Shown in pieces: positions 18,276-27,427 of a stretch of 52,389 bases of DNA. Source of the DNA: Desulfosporosinus sp. BRH_c37 (GTDB lineage: Bacteria; Bacillota; Desulfitobacteriia; Desulfitobacteriales; Desulfitobacteriaceae); the NCBI GenBank assembly GCA_001516045.1, contig LOEW01000270.1, positions 1 to 52,389 of the forward strand, in the 5' to 3' direction. A program made the position numbers and the translations under genes. Positions within the stretch are counted from its first letter, which is position 1, and each line of letters starts with the position of its first letter. The notes under the pieces are model-generated. The model made no database searches. It saw only the letters and a program-made list of their open reading frames with translations, and was not told the DNA's origin.

Positions 18276-19343
18276 TTATTTTCTACTTAGTGCCTCAACG
18301 ATAGCATTTCCCATTTCTCGAGTTCCTAATACTTTATCACCTGGTTTTGCTAAATCCGGAGTTCTGAATCCATCTGCTAAGACTGCTTCAACCGCCCGCT
18401 CGATCATTTGAGCTTCTTCCTCTAAATCAAATGAATACCGTAACATTAAGGCTGCTGACAAAATTGTCGCCAAAGGATTAGCAATATTCTTCCCTGCAAT
18501 ATCTGGCGCCGAGCCATGGGAGGGCTCATAGAGTCCTTTTTTTCCATTTAAGCTGGCCGAGGGGACCATACCTATAGATCCTCCCAGCATCGATGCCAAA
18601 TCCGTGAGAATATCTCCAAACATATTTTCTGTAACAATAACATCAAATTGATTCGGGCGAAGAACTAATTGCATTGCCGCATTGTCCACATACATATGCG
18701 TTAATTCAACATTAGGAAAATCCTTAGCAATTTCTACAGTGATCTCACGCCAGAAACGGGATGATTCCAGCACATTCGCTTTATCGACGGAACAAAGTCT
18801 CCCAGTTCGCTTGACAGCCATTTGGAAGCCAAGTTCTACAATGCGACGGATCTCTTCCTCAGAATAGATCAAAATGTCATACGCGCTTACCGGGTTTGTC
18901 TTTCTGCCCTTCTCCCCGAAATATAGCCCACCGGTCAATTCTCGCAAAACGACGAGATCAACGTCCTTGACCACCTCAGGTCGAAGCGTAGAAGCATCAA
19001 CCAACATGGGACTCATTTTCACCGGGCGGATATTAGCGTACAGACTTAGGGCTTTTCTGATTTTGAGAAGGCCTCCCAATTCTGGGCGTTCTTGCGCTGG
19101 AAGGGTATCCCATTTAGGCCCACCCACTGAACCCATAAGAATCGCATCCGCGGTCAGGGCCGCGGCCAGCGTTTCATCGGGTAACGCCTTGCCCGCTTCG
19201 TCAATCGCTGCTCCACCGATCAACCCGTTTTCAAAATTTAGGCTGGTCGATCGACCTTTTAAGACAGCTTGTAAAACCTTAACTGCTTCAGGCGTAATTT
19301 CTTTTCCTATACCATCGCCCGGTAGAACCAGAACATTAGGCAT
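18276..19343 (-). CDS. leuB: 3-isopropylmalate dehydrogenase
   Basis: Third leucine-specific step: NAD-dependent oxidative decarboxylation of 3-isopropylmalate. The 355-residue protein has the family fold with [10 protein letters not shown] at the start. Further signatures are [14 protein letters not shown], the catalytic Lys region [11 protein letters not shown], the Asp-rich metal site ([14 protein letters not shown]) and [21 protein letters not shown]. The ATG is preceded by GGGAGG; a longer frame of six codons overlaps this site. It overlaps leuD by eight bases (ATGCCTAA) and is the last gene of the ilv-leu operon. Confidence 0.97.
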   Translation of the reverse strand: MPNVLVLPGDGIGKEITPEAVKVLQAVLKGRSTSLNFENGLIGGAAIDEAGKALPDETLAAALTADAILMGSVGGPKWDTLPAQERPELGGLLKIRKALSLYANIRPVKMSPMLVDASTLRPEVVKDVDLVVLRELTGGLYFGEKGRKTNPVSAYDILIYSEEEIRRIVELGFQMAVKRTGRLCSVDKANVLESSRFWREITVEIAKDFPNVELTHMYVDNAAMQLVLRPNQFDVIVTENMFGDILTDLASMLGGSIGMVPSASLNGKKGLYEPSHGSAPDIAGKNIANPLATILSAALMLRYSFDLEEEAQMIERAVEAVLADGFRTPDLAKPGDKVLGTREMGNAIVEALSRK

Positions 19344-19824
19344 TCTTACTCCTCCCTTCAATATAAGGAATTAGCCCACCCGCACGAATCAAATCCTGCA
19401 TAAAGGGAGGAAAGGAACGGGCCTGAAACTGGACATTTTTCGTTAGATTTTCAATCTTACCCGTTGCGACATCAACACTTACCTCATCGCCTTCAGAGAT
19501 TCCCGCCACAGCCTCTGGGCATTCCATGATCGGCAAGCCAATATTTAATGCATTGCGATAAAAAATCCGAGCAAACGACTCTGCAATCACTACTTGTATG
19601 CCACAAGCCTTAATGGCTATCGGAGCATGCTCGCGCGAGGAACCGCAACCGAAGTTTTTCCCACCGATCATAATGTCCCCAGTTTTAACGACCTGTGCAA
19701 ACGATGTACCCGCATCTTCCATGCAATGTGCCGCAAGATGTTCGGGAGTGGATTTATTTAAATACCGTGCCGGCAAAATGATATCCGTATCGATGTCATG
19801 CCCAAACTTCCACGCTTTTCCCAA
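19336..19824 (-). CDS. leuD: 3-isopropylmalate dehydratase, small subunit
   Basis: Partner of LeuC in isomerising 2- to 3-isopropylmalate. The 162-residue protein is the short LeuD form. The swivelling-domain signatures are [18 protein letters not shown] and [22 protein letters not shown]. The start is TTG, with AGAGGAGG inside the last codons of leuC, two bases after which leuD begins, so translation is coupled. The 3' end overlaps leuB. Confidence 0.96.
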   Translation of the reverse strand: MGKAWKFGHDIDTDIILPARYLNKSTPEHLAAHCMEDAGTSFAQVVKTGDIMIGGKNFGCGSSREHAPIAIKACGIQVVIAESFARIFYRNALNIGLPIMECPEAVAGISEGDEVSVDVATGKIENLTKNVQFQARSFPPFMQDLIRAGGLIPYIEGRSKNA

Positions 19825-19825
19825 T

Positions 19826-21091
19826 CTAAGAAACCTCCTCTGGATGGGCTATTTGACCCTTGATAGCGGATGCCGCTGCGACCGCTGGATTGGTTAAGTA
19901 AACTTCACTTTCAACATGCCCCATTCGTCCCACAAAATTCCGATTCGTGGTGGAGACAGCCCGCTCCCCTTTAGCCAGAATTCCCATGTGTCCTCCTAGA
20001 CAAGGACCACACGTCGGCGTACTAACGGCAACCCCCGCCTCAATCAAAGTATCGATAATTCCTTCACGCATGGCATCCCTCATAATAGTTTGAGTTCCTG
20101 GGAAAACCAAGCAACGGATTTCAGGGTGCACTTTCTTACCCCGCAGAATCTCCGCCGCTATCCGCAGATCTTCCAATCGACCATTCGTGCAGGACCCGAT
20201 CACAACCTGGTCAATTTTAATCCCGCTGGCTTCTTGTACTGATTTGGCGTTTTCAGGGGAATGAGGGAAGGATACTTGCAAGGGGATCTCCGTAACGTCG
20301 AACTCCTGGACTTCTAGGTAATGAGCGTCTGAATCACTGTATTGGAGAGGATACGAGCGACGTGCTCGTCCTTCCAGATAAGCAAACGTCTTGTCATCGG
20401 GTGCTATAATGCCATTTTTCGCTCCAGCCTCAATCGCCATATTGCAAATCGTAAAACGATTATCCATAGATAAGGCCGTTATTCCTTCTCCTGTGAACTC
20501 CATTGCTCGGTAGCGAGCCCCATCGACACCCAATTTGCCGATCAGGTAAAGGATGAGATCTTTCCCTCCGACCCATTTTTGAAAACGGGTACCATGGAAG
20601 ACAAACTTCATGGATTCCGGTACACGAAACCAAGCTTCGCCAGTGGCTAAGCCTGCTGCTAAATCTGTACTGCCAACTCCCGTGGCAAAGGCTCCAACAG
20701 CTCCATATGTGCATGTATGGGAGTCCGCACCAATAATCAGGTCTCCCGGCAACGTAAGTCCTTGTTCTGGGAGTAGGCAATGTTCAATACCCATCTGTCC
20801 CACTTCAAAATAATGTTCTATCTGTTGTTCTCTAGCAAAGTCTCGCACAAATTTGCATTGCTCTGCCGAAGCAAGATCTTTATTAGGAGCAAAATGATCT
20901 GGAACAAGAGCGACCTTATGAGGATCGAACACTTTTTTTGCACTAAACTTGGCAAACTCTTTTATCGCCACAGGCGCTGTAATATCATTGGCTAAGACAA
21001 GATCCAACTTTGCGGTGATCAGTTGCCCAGGAACGACGTTATCCAAGCCAGCATGTTGCGCCAGAATCTTTTCCGTGATGGTCATAGACAT
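19826..21091 (-). CDS. leuC: 3-isopropylmalate dehydratase, large subunit
   Basis: Aconitase-family [4Fe-4S] enzyme of leucine synthesis. The 421 residues match the shorter, archaeal-type LeuC. Cluster ligands are visible in [13 protein letters not shown] (~300) and in [13 protein letters not shown] (~360), whose CxxC completes the three Cys. Active-site text includes [26 protein letters not shown] with GGAGGG ten bases upstream. It lies after leuA, separated by ~210 bases that hold repeat copy B, and is coupled to leuD. Confidence 0.97.
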   Translation of the reverse strand: MSMTITEKILAQHAGLDNVVPGQLITAKLDLVLANDITAPVAIKEFAKFSAKKVFDPHKVALVPDHFAPNKDLASAEQCKFVRDFAREQQIEHYFEVGQMGIEHCLLPEQGLTLPGDLIIGADSHTCTYGAVGAFATGVGSTDLAAGLATGEAWFRVPESMKFVFHGTRFQKWVGGKDLILYLIGKLGVDGARYRAMEFTGEGITALSMDNRFTICNMAIEAGAKNGIIAPDDKTFAYLEGRARRSYPLQYSDSDAHYLEVQEFDVTEIPLQVSFPHSPENAKSVQEASGIKIDQVVIGSCTNGRLEDLRIAAEILRGKKVHPEIRCLVFPGTQTIMRDAMREGIIDTLIEAGVAVSTPTCGPCLGGHMGILAKGERAVSTTNRNFVGRMGHVESEVYLTNPAVAAASAIKGQIAHPEEVS

Positions 21092-21118
21092 TGCTCTTAC
21101 TCCCTCCTTCTATTTGCG

Positions 21119-21304
21119 TTTATCCAATCGTAAGACTCCCACTTCTATAAGTGGGAGTGGGCCCACGTACTCTGCTTCGGTGGGGGTAGACTCCTCCTTC
21201 GCCGCGAAGTGTTCCTTTTGAGTAGAGGCGGCTCGGCGAAACCATCCACCGGAAGCTTTCGTCACCGAAGTCTCGATGTTCAACTTTAGTTGAACGAGTT
21301 CACT
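21119..21304 (+). repeat. Modular palindromic repeat, copy B (long form)
   Basis: Contains the start module (TATCCAATCGTAAGACTCCC hairpin), a middle GC-rich module with an extra ~70 bases (CGCCGCGAAGTGTTCC to GGAAGCTTTCGTCACC) and the end module with GTTCAACT-TT-AGTTGAAC. The extra bases resemble the insert upstream of proC. The far end gives leuA its TGA stop. No terminator T-run is present, so leuC is probably still co-transcribed. Confidence 0.9.
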
Positions 21305-22820
21305 CTCGAACCTTAATCCATCCTCGTCCAAACGCCCGGTTTACGGCCTGGAGATAGCCTAACACGCTAGCTTCGATAATATCTGTGCTCACTCCACGAC
21401 CACCCACCAGATTTTCTCCAAACTTAACTGTAACTGTAACCTCTCCTTGAGCATCTTCTCCGCCGTCAATGGCCTGCAACGAATAGTGAATCAGCTTACC
21501 CTCTGTTCCTAGCACCTTATCAATGGCCTTAAAGGCGGCATCAACCGGTCCATCGCCACACGTTGCATCTACTAAACGTTGTCCATTATACATCAGCCCA
21601 ACCGTCGCCGTGGGGATAAGATGCGTTCCGCTTGAAACCTGAAAATAATCTAAGCGAATCTGATCCGCTTTCTCCGCTTTCAAATCAACTAAGGAAAACA
21701 AGTCGGCTGTAGTCACTTCGCGTTTACGATCAGCCAATAGTTTAAAGCGAGAAAACATCTCTTCGAATTGGCTTTCTTCTAAATCCAGCCCGAGATCAGT
21801 AAAGCGTTGTTGAACCGCATGGCGCCCAGAGTGTTTTCCCAAGACTATTGATTCCGCATCGATTCCTATGTCGCTTGGTGACATAATTTCATAAGTAGAT
21901 CGCTCTTTTAACATACCATCTTGGTGAATACCCGATTCATGGGCAAAGGCATTTTTACCCACAATAGCCTTGTTATTCTGAATCAGCATACCAGTTAATC
22001 GGCTGACTAATTGACTAGCCCTGGCAATCTCCGTCATCACAATACTTGTATCAACACCATATTGATCCCTACGAGTGTTCAGAGCCATCACGAGTTCTTC
22101 TAAGGCTGCATTTCCGGCTCTTTCCCCGATGCCATTGACGGTACACTCTAGTTGATGAACCCCCACCCCAACAGCAGCAAGAGAATTTGCAACCGCAAGA
22201 CCCAAATCATTGTGGCAGTGTACACTGACTTTGACTTGTTCGATCCCGATCGTACGTTCCATAACCGCTCGTAAAAATGCTGAGAACTCTTCGGGTGTCG
22301 CGTAGCCTACAGTATCTGGGATATTGAGTACCGTAGCGCCTGCTTTTATAACCCCTGAGAAAACTTTCGCCAAAAAATCCACCTCACTACGCGAGGCATC
22401 TTCGGCACTGAATTCCACATTACCCACTTTTGATTTGGCCAACCGAACTGCCTGGATGGCTTGTTCCAAGACGCCCTGGGGCGATTTTTGCAATTTATAC
22501 TGCATATGAATCGGCGATGTAGCAATAAAGGTGTGAATGCGCGGAGATTCCCCAACCGAAATCGCTTCCCAGGCACATTCAATGTCCTTGGCGTTAGCCC
22601 GTGCCAAGGCGGCAACACTTATATTTCTTACCTCCTGCGCAATCCGGCGCACTCCCTCAAAATCGCCGGGGGAGGAGATCGGAAATCCTGCTTCGAGAAC
22701 GTTAACACCCAGCTTAGCTAATTGACGAGCGATTTGCAATTTCTCATCTGAGTTGAGTGCAACTCCCGGCGATTGTTCGCCGTCTCGCAAAGTAGTATCG
22801 AAGATCTCGATCCGACGCAT
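21300..22820 (-). CDS. leuA: 2-isopropylmalate synthase
   Basis: Commits 2-oxoisovalerate and acetyl-CoA to leucine. The 506-residue protein has the catalytic TIM barrel (IFDTTLRDGEQSPGV, metal site CHNDLGLAVANSLAA, NGIGERAGNAALEE) and the C-terminal leucine-binding regulatory domain (~370-500), so feedback inhibition is expected. The ATG follows GGAAGGAAG; the frame is open 13 codons further upstream. The last codons GTT CGA GAG TGA run into repeat copy B, which supplies the stop. The native C-terminus may have been trimmed or altered by one or two residues. Confidence 0.97.
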   Translation of the reverse strand: MRRIEIFDTTLRDGEQSPGVALNSDEKLQIARQLAKLGVNVLEAGFPISSPGDFEGVRRIAQEVRNISVAALARANAKDIECAWEAISVGESPRIHTFIATSPIHMQYKLQKSPQGVLEQAIQAVRLAKSKVGNVEFSAEDASRSEVDFLAKVFSGVIKAGATVLNIPDTVGYATPEEFSAFLRAVMERTIGIEQVKVSVHCHNDLGLAVANSLAAVGVGVHQLECTVNGIGERAGNAALEELVMALNTRRDQYGVDTSIVMTEIARASQLVSRLTGMLIQNNKAIVGKNAFAHESGIHQDGMLKERSTYEIMSPSDIGIDAESIVLGKHSGRHAVQQRFTDLGLDLEESQFEEMFSRFKLLADRKREVTTADLFSLVDLKAEKADQIRLDYFQVSSGTHLIPTATVGLMYNGQRLVDATCGDGPVDAAFKAIDKVLGTEGKLIHYSLQAIDGGEDAQGEVTVTVKFGENLVGGRGVSTDIIEASVLGYLQAVNRAFGRGWIKVRE

Positions 22821-22901
22821 TACTCTAACTTCCTTCCAAATATCTTTATTAAAAAGCATTATTGCAAAGTGAGCACTTTAGCGTAATTTTAGGGCTTTGC
22901 C

Positions 22902-23900
22902 TTATTCGTGTTTTTTAAGCCAGCTCATCATGCCTCTTAATTGTTCCCCAACCTTTTCAATAAGATGATTATCTTCGATGCTATTCATAGCATTAAAAGC
23001 TGGTCGATTCACTTGGTTCTCGAGTAACCACGCTTTAGCAAAGCGTCCATCTTGAATTTCTGTCAGAACCTTTTTCATTTCTTTGCGAGTTTCTTGATTA
23101 ATAATTCGTTTTCCTGTAACCAGATCCCCATACTGCGCGGTATCCGAGATAGAATAACGCATCCAACTTATGCCGCCTTCATACATCAAATCAACAATCA
23201 GCTTAAGTTCGTGTAAGCATTCAAAATAAGCGATTTCCGGCTGGTAGCCTGCTTCTACCAACGTATCAAAGCCGGCTTTGACTAGTTCTGTAGCTCCCCC
23301 ACAAAGAACTGCCTGTTCTCCGAACAAGTCCGTCTCCGTTTCCTCTCTAAAGGTTGTTTCCAGAACGCCTGCCTTTGTTGAACCAATTCCCTTGGCATAC
23401 GCTAGGGCTAATTCTTTAGCTTTGCCTGTGGCATCTTGATAGACCGCAATCAATGCCGGTACTCCTGCACCTTCTGTATAGGTACGACGTACCAAGTGAC
23501 CGGGGCTTTTAGGCGCTACCATAAAGACGTCGACATCTTTGGGTGGAACAATTTGCCCAAAGTGAATATTAAACCCGTGAGAAAAGACAAGCGCTTTCCC
23601 GGCTGAAAGATGTTCCTTAATTTCTGCATGATAGACCTTACTTTGCAACTCATCAGGAAGCAAAATTTGAATAACGTCCGCTCGTGCAGCTGCCTCTGGA
23701 ACCGTCATAACCTCTAAGCCAGCTTCTACTGCCCGCTTCCAATTCACACTTCCCGGTAAGTCAGCTACCAGAACCTTAAGTCCTGAATCTCTTAGATTTT
23801 GGGCCTGTGCATGCCCTTGGCTCCCATATCCCATAATCGCAATGACTTTCCCTTTTAACAACTCTAGATTCGCATCTACCTCATAATACATTTTTACCAT
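22902..23900 (-). CDS. ilvC: Ketol-acid reductoisomerase (class I)
   Basis: Second common step of valine/isoleucine synthesis: Mg-dependent alkyl migration and NAD(P)H reduction of acetohydroxy acids. The 332 residues fit the short class I form. The N-terminal Rossmann motif is [19 protein letters not shown], and the helical domain has the metal-binding Asp/Glu segment [17 protein letters not shown] and [16 protein letters not shown]. The start ATG is preceded by GAAAGGAAG. It sits between ilvN and leuA on the same strand. ilvD, the next enzyme, is not in this operon. Confidence 0.97.
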   Translation of the reverse strand: MVKMYYEVDANLELLKGKVIAIMGYGSQGHAQAQNLRDSGLKVLVADLPGSVNWKRAVEAGLEVMTVPEAAARADVIQILLPDELQSKVYHAEIKEHLSAGKALVFSHGFNIHFGQIVPPKDVDVFMVAPKSPGHLVRRTYTEGAGVPALIAVYQDATGKAKELALAYAKGIGSTKAGVLETTFREETETDLFGEQAVLCGGATELVKAGFDTLVEAGYQPEIAYFECLHELKLIVDLMYEGGISWMRYSISDTAQYGDLVTGKRIINQETRKEMKKVLTEIQDGRFAKAWLLENQVNRPAFNAMNSIEDNHLIEKVGEQLRGMMSWLKKHE

Positions 23901-23980
23901 TTTTACAACTTCCTTTCAATTATGAGCCTCTCTTAAAACAGGCCATATTATATTATAACACGCTACGTCTTACAGAATCC

Positions 23981-24460
23981 TTAAACTTCAGAGCGCAAAA
24001 TGGCTATCTTACCAGTACGCACCAACTCTAATAATCCATAAGGGCGAATTGCATGTACAAACGCATCAATTTTGGCAATGTCTCCGGTTAACTCTATGGT
24101 AATATTGCTTCTACCCATATCCACAACCCGTCCCCGGAAAACTTCGACCGTCTGGAGAACCACGGATCGTGTTTCCGCGCTGACTTCGACACGTATTAAC
24201 GCCAGCTCTCGATCAACAACGCTTTCGCCAGTTAAATCCGTGACTGTCTGCACAACCACCAGTTTACTGAGTTGATTCCTTACTTGTTCGATAACTTGAT
24301 CATCTCCATGTACGACAATCGTCATCCTCGAAACATCAGGATCTTCCGTCTGACAAACTGTAAGGCTATCAATGTTATACCCCCTGCGAGCAAACAATCC
24401 CGCTACCCGGATTAAAACTCCAGGATTGTTCTCTACGAGGACTGCAAGTGTATGCAACAT
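23981..24460 (-). CDS. ilvN: Acetolactate synthase, small regulatory subunit
   Basis: Regulatory partner of IlvB that confers valine feedback control. The 159-residue protein has the N-terminal ACT domain (HTLAVLVENNPGVLIRVAGLFARRGYNI) and the C-terminal ALS_ss_C domain (LIRVEVSAETR to PYGLLELVRTGKIAILR). It starts a few bases after the ilvB stop, with a GAGG-containing site in the ilvB end, so the two are translationally linked. Confidence 0.96.
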   Translation of the reverse strand: MLHTLAVLVENNPGVLIRVAGLFARRGYNIDSLTVCQTEDPDVSRMTIVVHGDDQVIEQVRNQLSKLVVVQTVTDLTGESVVDRELALIRVEVSAETRSVVLQTVEVFRGRVVDMGRSNITIELTGDIAKIDAFVHAIRPYGLLELVRTGKIAILRSEV

Positions 24461-24464
24461 GTTA

Positions 24465-26153
24465 TTACCTCACTATCATTTCCGTAATTTCTTTACCCGG
24501 TGGAACTAAGGGCAGAACATCTTCGTTCGGCGAGATCGTAAAGTTTACCAGCACGGAGCCGGGATGTTTGATCGCCTCCGAAATAGCGCTTTTAACCTGA
24601 TCAGGGGAATCGACATTGATGCCTAGCATACCATAGGCCTGCGCGACTTTGACAAAATCCGGATTGCCATCGAGCTGTATTTGACTATACCGCTCCTCAT
24701 AAAACGTTTTCTGCCATTGGCGAACCATGCCCAGCACGCCATTGTTTAGTAAGATAATTTTAATAGGAAGTTTATTCTGAGCAATGGTTCCTAACTCCTG
24801 GATCGACATCTGTAAGGAACCGTCTCCTGTTATCAAAACCACCAAATCGTCCGGACGAGCGAGTTGGGCCCCCACAGCGGCTGGAAGGCCATAACCCATA
24901 GCTCCAAGCCCACAACTGGTCGCATAATTACGTGGATGCACGGTTGGATAATACTGAGCTACCCACATTTGATGTTGTCCCACATCGGTTGTGATAACCG
25001 TATTCTCACTAGCAAGCTCTCCAAGACATTCGATTATCATTTGTGGTGTAAGTCTGTTTAAGTCATAGCTCAAAGTATGATCTTTCTTCCAAACACGTAA
25101 TTGATTCCACCAGTCAGCAACTTGAGATACAGTAAACCCCGGTAAGACGTCTAACACTTCTTCCAGAACCAAGCGAGCATCCCCAACGATCTGGATATTC
25201 GTTTTTACCACTTTGCTAATCTCCACGGGATCAATATCAATATGAATGACTTTTGCTTTAGTGGCAAAACGATGACCCAAACCGCTGGTCACACGGTCAT
25301 CAAAGCGCACGCCCACTGCAATCAGCAAATCACAATCATCAACGGCATAGTTTGCCGTCACCGTTCCATGCATTCCTACCATCCCTAGCAAATTAGAATG
25401 CCCGAAGGGAAGGCTTCCTATCCCCATCAAGGTTGTAACCACCGGTAGATTCGCTTTTTCCGCTAACTGCCTGATAACTCCTTCTGCTCCTGCGGTGACC
25501 ACACCGCCCCCGGCATAAAGGACCGGTTTGTGACATTCTGAGAGCGCCTTCACCACTTCTTCGATCTTACTATTGTTTCCTCTGCCAAACACCTTGTATC
25601 CTTTTAATTTCATATCCGAAGGAAAGGGCTCGACATTTTCTTGCGCTAAAACGTCCTTGGGAAGATCGATGAGCACAGGCCCAGGCCGGCCTGTTCGGGC
25701 AATATAAAATGCCTCTTTAACAATCCTCGGCAGCTCCCGCGGATCCTTAACCAAATAAGAATGCTTGGTTATAGGCATCGTGATCCCGATGATATCCACT
25801 TCTTGAAATGAGTCAGATCCGAGCGAACTCGTAGACACCTGCCCCGTCAAAACGACTAAAGGGATAGAATCTGAGAAGGCATTGGCTATGCCAGTCACTA
25901 CATTTGTCGCACCAGGTCCAGATGTTGCTAAACAAACCCCTACTTTTCCACTGACTCGCGAATATCCATCTGCGGCAAACACTACCCCTTGTTCATGACG
26001 TGCCAACACATGTCGAATGGGACAATCCAGAAGGGCATCGTACAAGGGAAGTAACACCCCACCTGGGTAACCGAAGATAACGTCAACGCCTTCTTGGTGC
26101 AGGGCATTTAATAAGACTGTAGCCCCTTTTAATCCTGTTTTTTCTTCACTCAT
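24465..26153 (-). CDS. ilvB: Acetolactate synthase, large catalytic subunit
   Basis: ThDP- and FAD-dependent enzyme joining pyruvate to pyruvate or 2-oxobutyrate. The 562 residues show the N-terminal ThDP pyrimidine domain with the catalytic Glu in VLARHEQGVVFAADGYSR, the central FAD domain, and the C-terminal ThDP-Mg motif GDGSLQMSIQELGTI to ILLNN. The ATG has AGGAGGGG upstream; ten more codons are open but include that site. It follows ilvE closely and precedes ilvN, giving the holoenzyme. Confidence 0.97.
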   Translation of the reverse strand: MSEEKTGLKGATVLLNALHQEGVDVIFGYPGGVLLPLYDALLDCPIRHVLARHEQGVVFAADGYSRVSGKVGVCLATSGPGATNVVTGIANAFSDSIPLVVLTGQVSTSSLGSDSFQEVDIIGITMPITKHSYLVKDPRELPRIVKEAFYIARTGRPGPVLIDLPKDVLAQENVEPFPSDMKLKGYKVFGRGNNSKIEEVVKALSECHKPVLYAGGGVVTAGAEGVIRQLAEKANLPVVTTLMGIGSLPFGHSNLLGMVGMHGTVTANYAVDDCDLLIAVGVRFDDRVTSGLGHRFATKAKVIHIDIDPVEISKVVKTNIQIVGDARLVLEEVLDVLPGFTVSQVADWWNQLRVWKKDHTLSYDLNRLTPQMIIECLGELASENTVITTDVGQHQMWVAQYYPTVHPRNYATSCGLGAMGYGLPAAVGAQLARPDDLVVLITGDGSLQMSIQELGTIAQNKLPIKIILLNNGVLGMVRQWQKTFYEERYSQIQLDGNPDFVKVAQAYGMLGINVDSPDQVKSAISEAIKHPGSVLVNFTISPNEDVLPLVPPGKEITEMIVR

Positions 26154-26188
26154 ACTCAATTCCCCTCCTATCTCATTTGGCAATACAT

Positions 26189-27070
26189 CTATTCGCTGTA
26201 AATTTCGGGACCATTAACACGGGTAAGCTCTCGAAATGCAACAAGTAGTCGTTTATACACATCACCGGGAACTCCGGCTCCAATTTCTCGGCCATCTACT
26301 TTAATTACTGGGATTAGTTCTGCTGCAGTACCTGTGAGAAAGCACTCATCTGAAGTATAAAGGTCGTGTCGTGTAAACAACTCCTCCCTCACTTCAATGT
26401 CCAGTTTAACTGCGAGCTGGAGCACAGAATTGCGGGTGATTCCCTCCAGTATTCCTGCCGAAAGAGGAGGGGTTATTAAGACTCCCTCTCGAAAGACAAA
26501 AATGTTATCTGAAGTCCCCTCAGCAACATAGCCATCTTGATTAAGCATAATTCCTTCAACAACACCAGCCTGATTGGCCTCGAGTTTGGCAAGAATATTA
26601 TTAAGATAATTTAGGGATTTAATTCTAGGGCTCAAGGAATCCGGATTATTCCGGCGAATAGCCACTGTTTTCACTTCTAAGCCTTGCTCATACATGCTTG
26701 GCTCAAAGATTTTAATTGAAGCCGCTATACAATATATTGCGGCCTGTGGACACTTCACAGGATCAAGTCCCAAATCCCCTTTACCACGGGAAACCACCAA
26801 GCGAATATAGGCATCTTTTAAGCCGTTCTTGCGCAGCGATTCTAAGACAACCTCCTGCATCTCATCCTTAGAAATGCCGATGTTCAATTGAATCGACTTC
26901 GCAGACTCATAGAGGCGTTTCAAATGCTCGTCTAATTTGAATACTCGGCCATGATAGGCACGAATCCCTTCAAAAATACCATCTCCGTACAAAAAGCCAT
27001 GATCAAAAACCGATACTTTCGCCTCTTCCTCAGGAACAAATCCTCCATTACTGTATATAACTAGTCCCAT
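26189..27070 (-). CDS. ilvE: Branched-chain amino-acid aminotransferase
   Basis: PLP fold-type IV aminotransferase for valine, leucine and isoleucine. The 293-residue protein carries FDHGFLYGDGIFEGIRAYHG, the PLP Lys in RIKSLNYLNNILAK and EGTSDNIFVF. I chose the ATG at 27070, with AAAGGGG upstream; a 16-codon longer frame reaches into the riboswitch leader. It is the first gene of the ilv-leu operon and lies directly behind a ykkC-class riboswitch. D-amino-acid transaminase is an alternative for the family, but the context favours IlvE. Confidence 0.95.
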   Translation of the reverse strand: MGLVIYSNGGFVPEEEAKVSVFDHGFLYGDGIFEGIRAYHGRVFKLDEHLKRLYESAKSIQLNIGISKDEMQEVVLESLRKNGLKDAYIRLVVSRGKGDLGLDPVKCPQAAIYCIAASIKIFEPSMYEQGLEVKTVAIRRNNPDSLSPRIKSLNYLNNILAKLEANQAGVVEGIMLNQDGYVAEGTSDNIFVFREGVLITPPLSAGILEGITRNSVLQLAVKLDIEVREELFTRHDLYTSDECFLTGTAAELIPVIKVDGREIGAGVPGDVYKRLLVAFRELTRVNGPEIYSE

Positions 27071-27134
27071 TTCATCGACCCCTTTCTCAGGTATAGTCTT
27101 ATAAATTAAATAGCCCAAGCGTAGTTCCCTATAT

Positions 27135-27238
27135 CGTGGAACTTTCCGCTTGAGTTTTTTCTACTCACGGTGTAAATCCAATTTGGATTCTGTACCGCTC
27201 GGACCAGACAGGTTCTCCTCGGAACCCTAGGTACACTT
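27135..27238 (-). promoter_or_regulatory. ykkC-class riboswitch, probably the ppGpp-sensing subtype
   Basis: The minus strand contains both ykkC core blocks, CTAGGGTTCCG (27220-27230) and CTGGTCCGAG (~27199-27208). They are closed by GTGTACC/GGTACA pairing and followed by a P2 hairpin (AATCC/GGATT) and an ACACCG...AAGCGGAAAG segment. ykkC subtype 2a (ppGpp) is known before branched-chain amino-acid genes in Clostridia, which matches ilvE here. The expression platform is unclear: AGTTCC/GGGAACT could form just downstream, but no T-run follows. Confidence 0.88.
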
Positions 27239-27280
27239 CCCTTACTGTTATATTACATTTGGATTACGAACTTTGTGTAT

Positions 27281-27309
27281 ATGATATAGAATCCATTCCC
27301 CAGTGTCAA
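27281..27309 (-). promoter_or_regulatory. Promoter of the ilvE-ilvBNC-leuACDB operon
   Basis: TTGACA and TATCAT are exactly 17 bp apart on the minus strand, placing the RNA start just before the riboswitch. Confidence 0.85.
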
Positions 27310-27352
27310 CCCTTTTTACTAGGAATATGTTTGAAATTACTCAAAGATTTTC

Positions 27353-27382
27353 TTGTCAAAGCCCGATAGCACGAGGTATAAT
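27353..27382 (+). promoter_or_regulatory. Promoter of hom-thrB
   Basis: TTGTCA and a perfect TATAAT are 18 bp apart. The promoter is divergent from the ilv-leu promoter; the two -35 boxes are about 45 bp apart. Confidence 0.8.
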
Positions 27383-27427
27383 GTCCACTATACAAATACA
27401 TTTGTTTTTTGGAGGAGTTGACTCACC

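Noticed and set aside
21110..21331. Open frame of ~73 codons on the minus strand across repeat copy B
   Set aside because: It consists almost wholly of repeat sequence, overlaps the leuA end in another frame, and has no ribosome binding site. It shows only that the repeat is open in this frame.
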